A stretch of DNA of 64,000 bases from Streptomyces chrestomyceticus JCM 4735 (lineage in GTDB: Bacteria; Actinomycetota; Actinomycetes; Streptomycetales; Streptomycetaceae). The first letter of the stretch is position 1; each line of letters opens with the position of its first letter. The position numbers and the translations under genes are program-made. This document shows, one piece after another, positions 63,754-64,000 of the stretch. The stretch covers positions 3,658,001 to 3,722,000 of the forward strand of contig NZ_BHZC01000001.1 in the NCBI RefSeq assembly GCF_003865135.1, written 5' to 3'. The notes below the pieces were generated by a model. The model was not told where the DNA came from. It searched no databases and saw only the letters and a program-made list of their open reading frames with translations.

Positions 63754-64000
63754 TCAGGACCGCCGAGGGTCGAAGAATTTCAGCGCGGTCTGCTGGATGC
63801 GGCTCTGGGCGGGCCACTCCGCGTCGGGGCCGAGGACGAGGACGGCGAACTGGCGGCCGTCGGGGACGGTGAAGGCGCGGTCGGTGACGCGGGCGCGGAC
63901 GCCCAGCTTTTCGCTGTCGTAGGCGTAGACGAGTTCGACGGTGCCGGAGCTGACGCCGACGTCCTTGGCGGGGCCCAGGCTCATCTCGACGTAACCCGGC
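63754..64000 (-). CDS. C-terminal part of an unrecognised protein (partial)
   Basis: The frame is open to the right edge (PGYVEMSLGPAKDV...) and ends at 63754. About 82 residues are visible: a beta-rich piece with TVELVYAYDSEKLGVRARVTD and RQFAVLVLGPDAEWPAQ. No family identified. An ATG at 63984 exists, but in-frame coding upstream of it makes a longer gene more likely. Confidence 0.6.
   Translation of the reverse strand, partial: PGYVEMSLGPAKDVGVSSGTVELVYAYDSEKLGVRARVTDRAFTVPDGRQFAVLVLGPDAEWPAQSRIQQTALKFFDPRRS

Overview
The window looks like chromosomal DNA of a Streptomyces or close relative. Base composition is very GC-rich with strong third-position G/C bias, GTG starts are frequent, and there are actinobacterial family markers: a SCO4848-type membrane protein, XRE/DUF397 pairs, type VII secretion (T7SS) proteins, and a short mycobacterial-like decaprenyl-phospho-arabinose gene set. 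I see no tRNA, rRNA, CRISPR array, transposase or prophage genes. Both ends cut genes.

Layout. 1-9.9 kb: a keto-acid decarboxylase with a divergent MarR regulator, an L,D-transpeptidase, a sigma factor translationally coupled to a single-pass membrane protein, a Uma2 gene caught between two 104-bp copies of the tail of a GH20 hexosaminidase gene, that hexosaminidase, and an OHCU-decarboxylase-like protein. 10.1-13.5 kb: sdhCDAB. 13.5-18.9 kb: regulators (a truncated winged-helix type, MerR, TetR), two alpha/beta hydrolases (one apparently frameshifted) and an FBP-domain protein. 19-23.3 kb: a small T7SS satellite (mycosin protease, a PPE/WXG-like protein, a WXG100-like protein). 23.5-25.3 kb: SCO4848-type protein and D,D-carboxypeptidase. 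25.3-30.6 kb: a decaprenyl-phospho-arabinose type cluster (YihY, GtrA, UbiA and a truncated PAP2 on one strand; DprE1 and DprE2 on the other). 30.6-39.3 kb: RNA-ligase-like protein, trpS, a P450, glyA with a ZTP riboswitch, rocD, a glutathionylspermidine-synthase-like enzyme, a lipoprotein and a DMT-type membrane protein. 39.3-42.5 kb: a MocR regulator divergent from two AhpD-like proteins and a PEP-mutase-family enzyme. 42.5-47 kb: a Clp-N/HTH protein with twin palindromes, a TetR regulator, a YqeB-like membrane protein and a secreted HEAGH protein. 47-49.8 kb: an XRE regulator followed by a tandem array of DUF397 genes. 49.8-54.1 kb: a lipoprotein serine protease and a NarL-type two-component system. 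54.2-61.7 kb: a six-gene operon for choline oxidation and betaine uptake (betB, betA, ABC ATPase, small ORF, double permease, binding protein). 61.9-64 kb: a CPBP protease, an AraC regulator and a partial gene.

Several genes look decayed or frameshifted at C/G runs (esterase at about 17.3 kb, mycosin at 19.19 kb, a DUF397 copy at 49.22 kb). Two more lack an essential C-terminal part (the regulator at 13.5 kb and PAP2 at 27.8 kb). Either this strain carries many small lesions or the assembly has homopolymer indels; reads are needed to tell. The least ordinary parts are the DUF397 array, the orphan T7SS satellite, the Clp-N/HTH operator pair, and the arabinose-donor cluster, whose DprE1 lacks the cysteine targeted by benzothiazinones.
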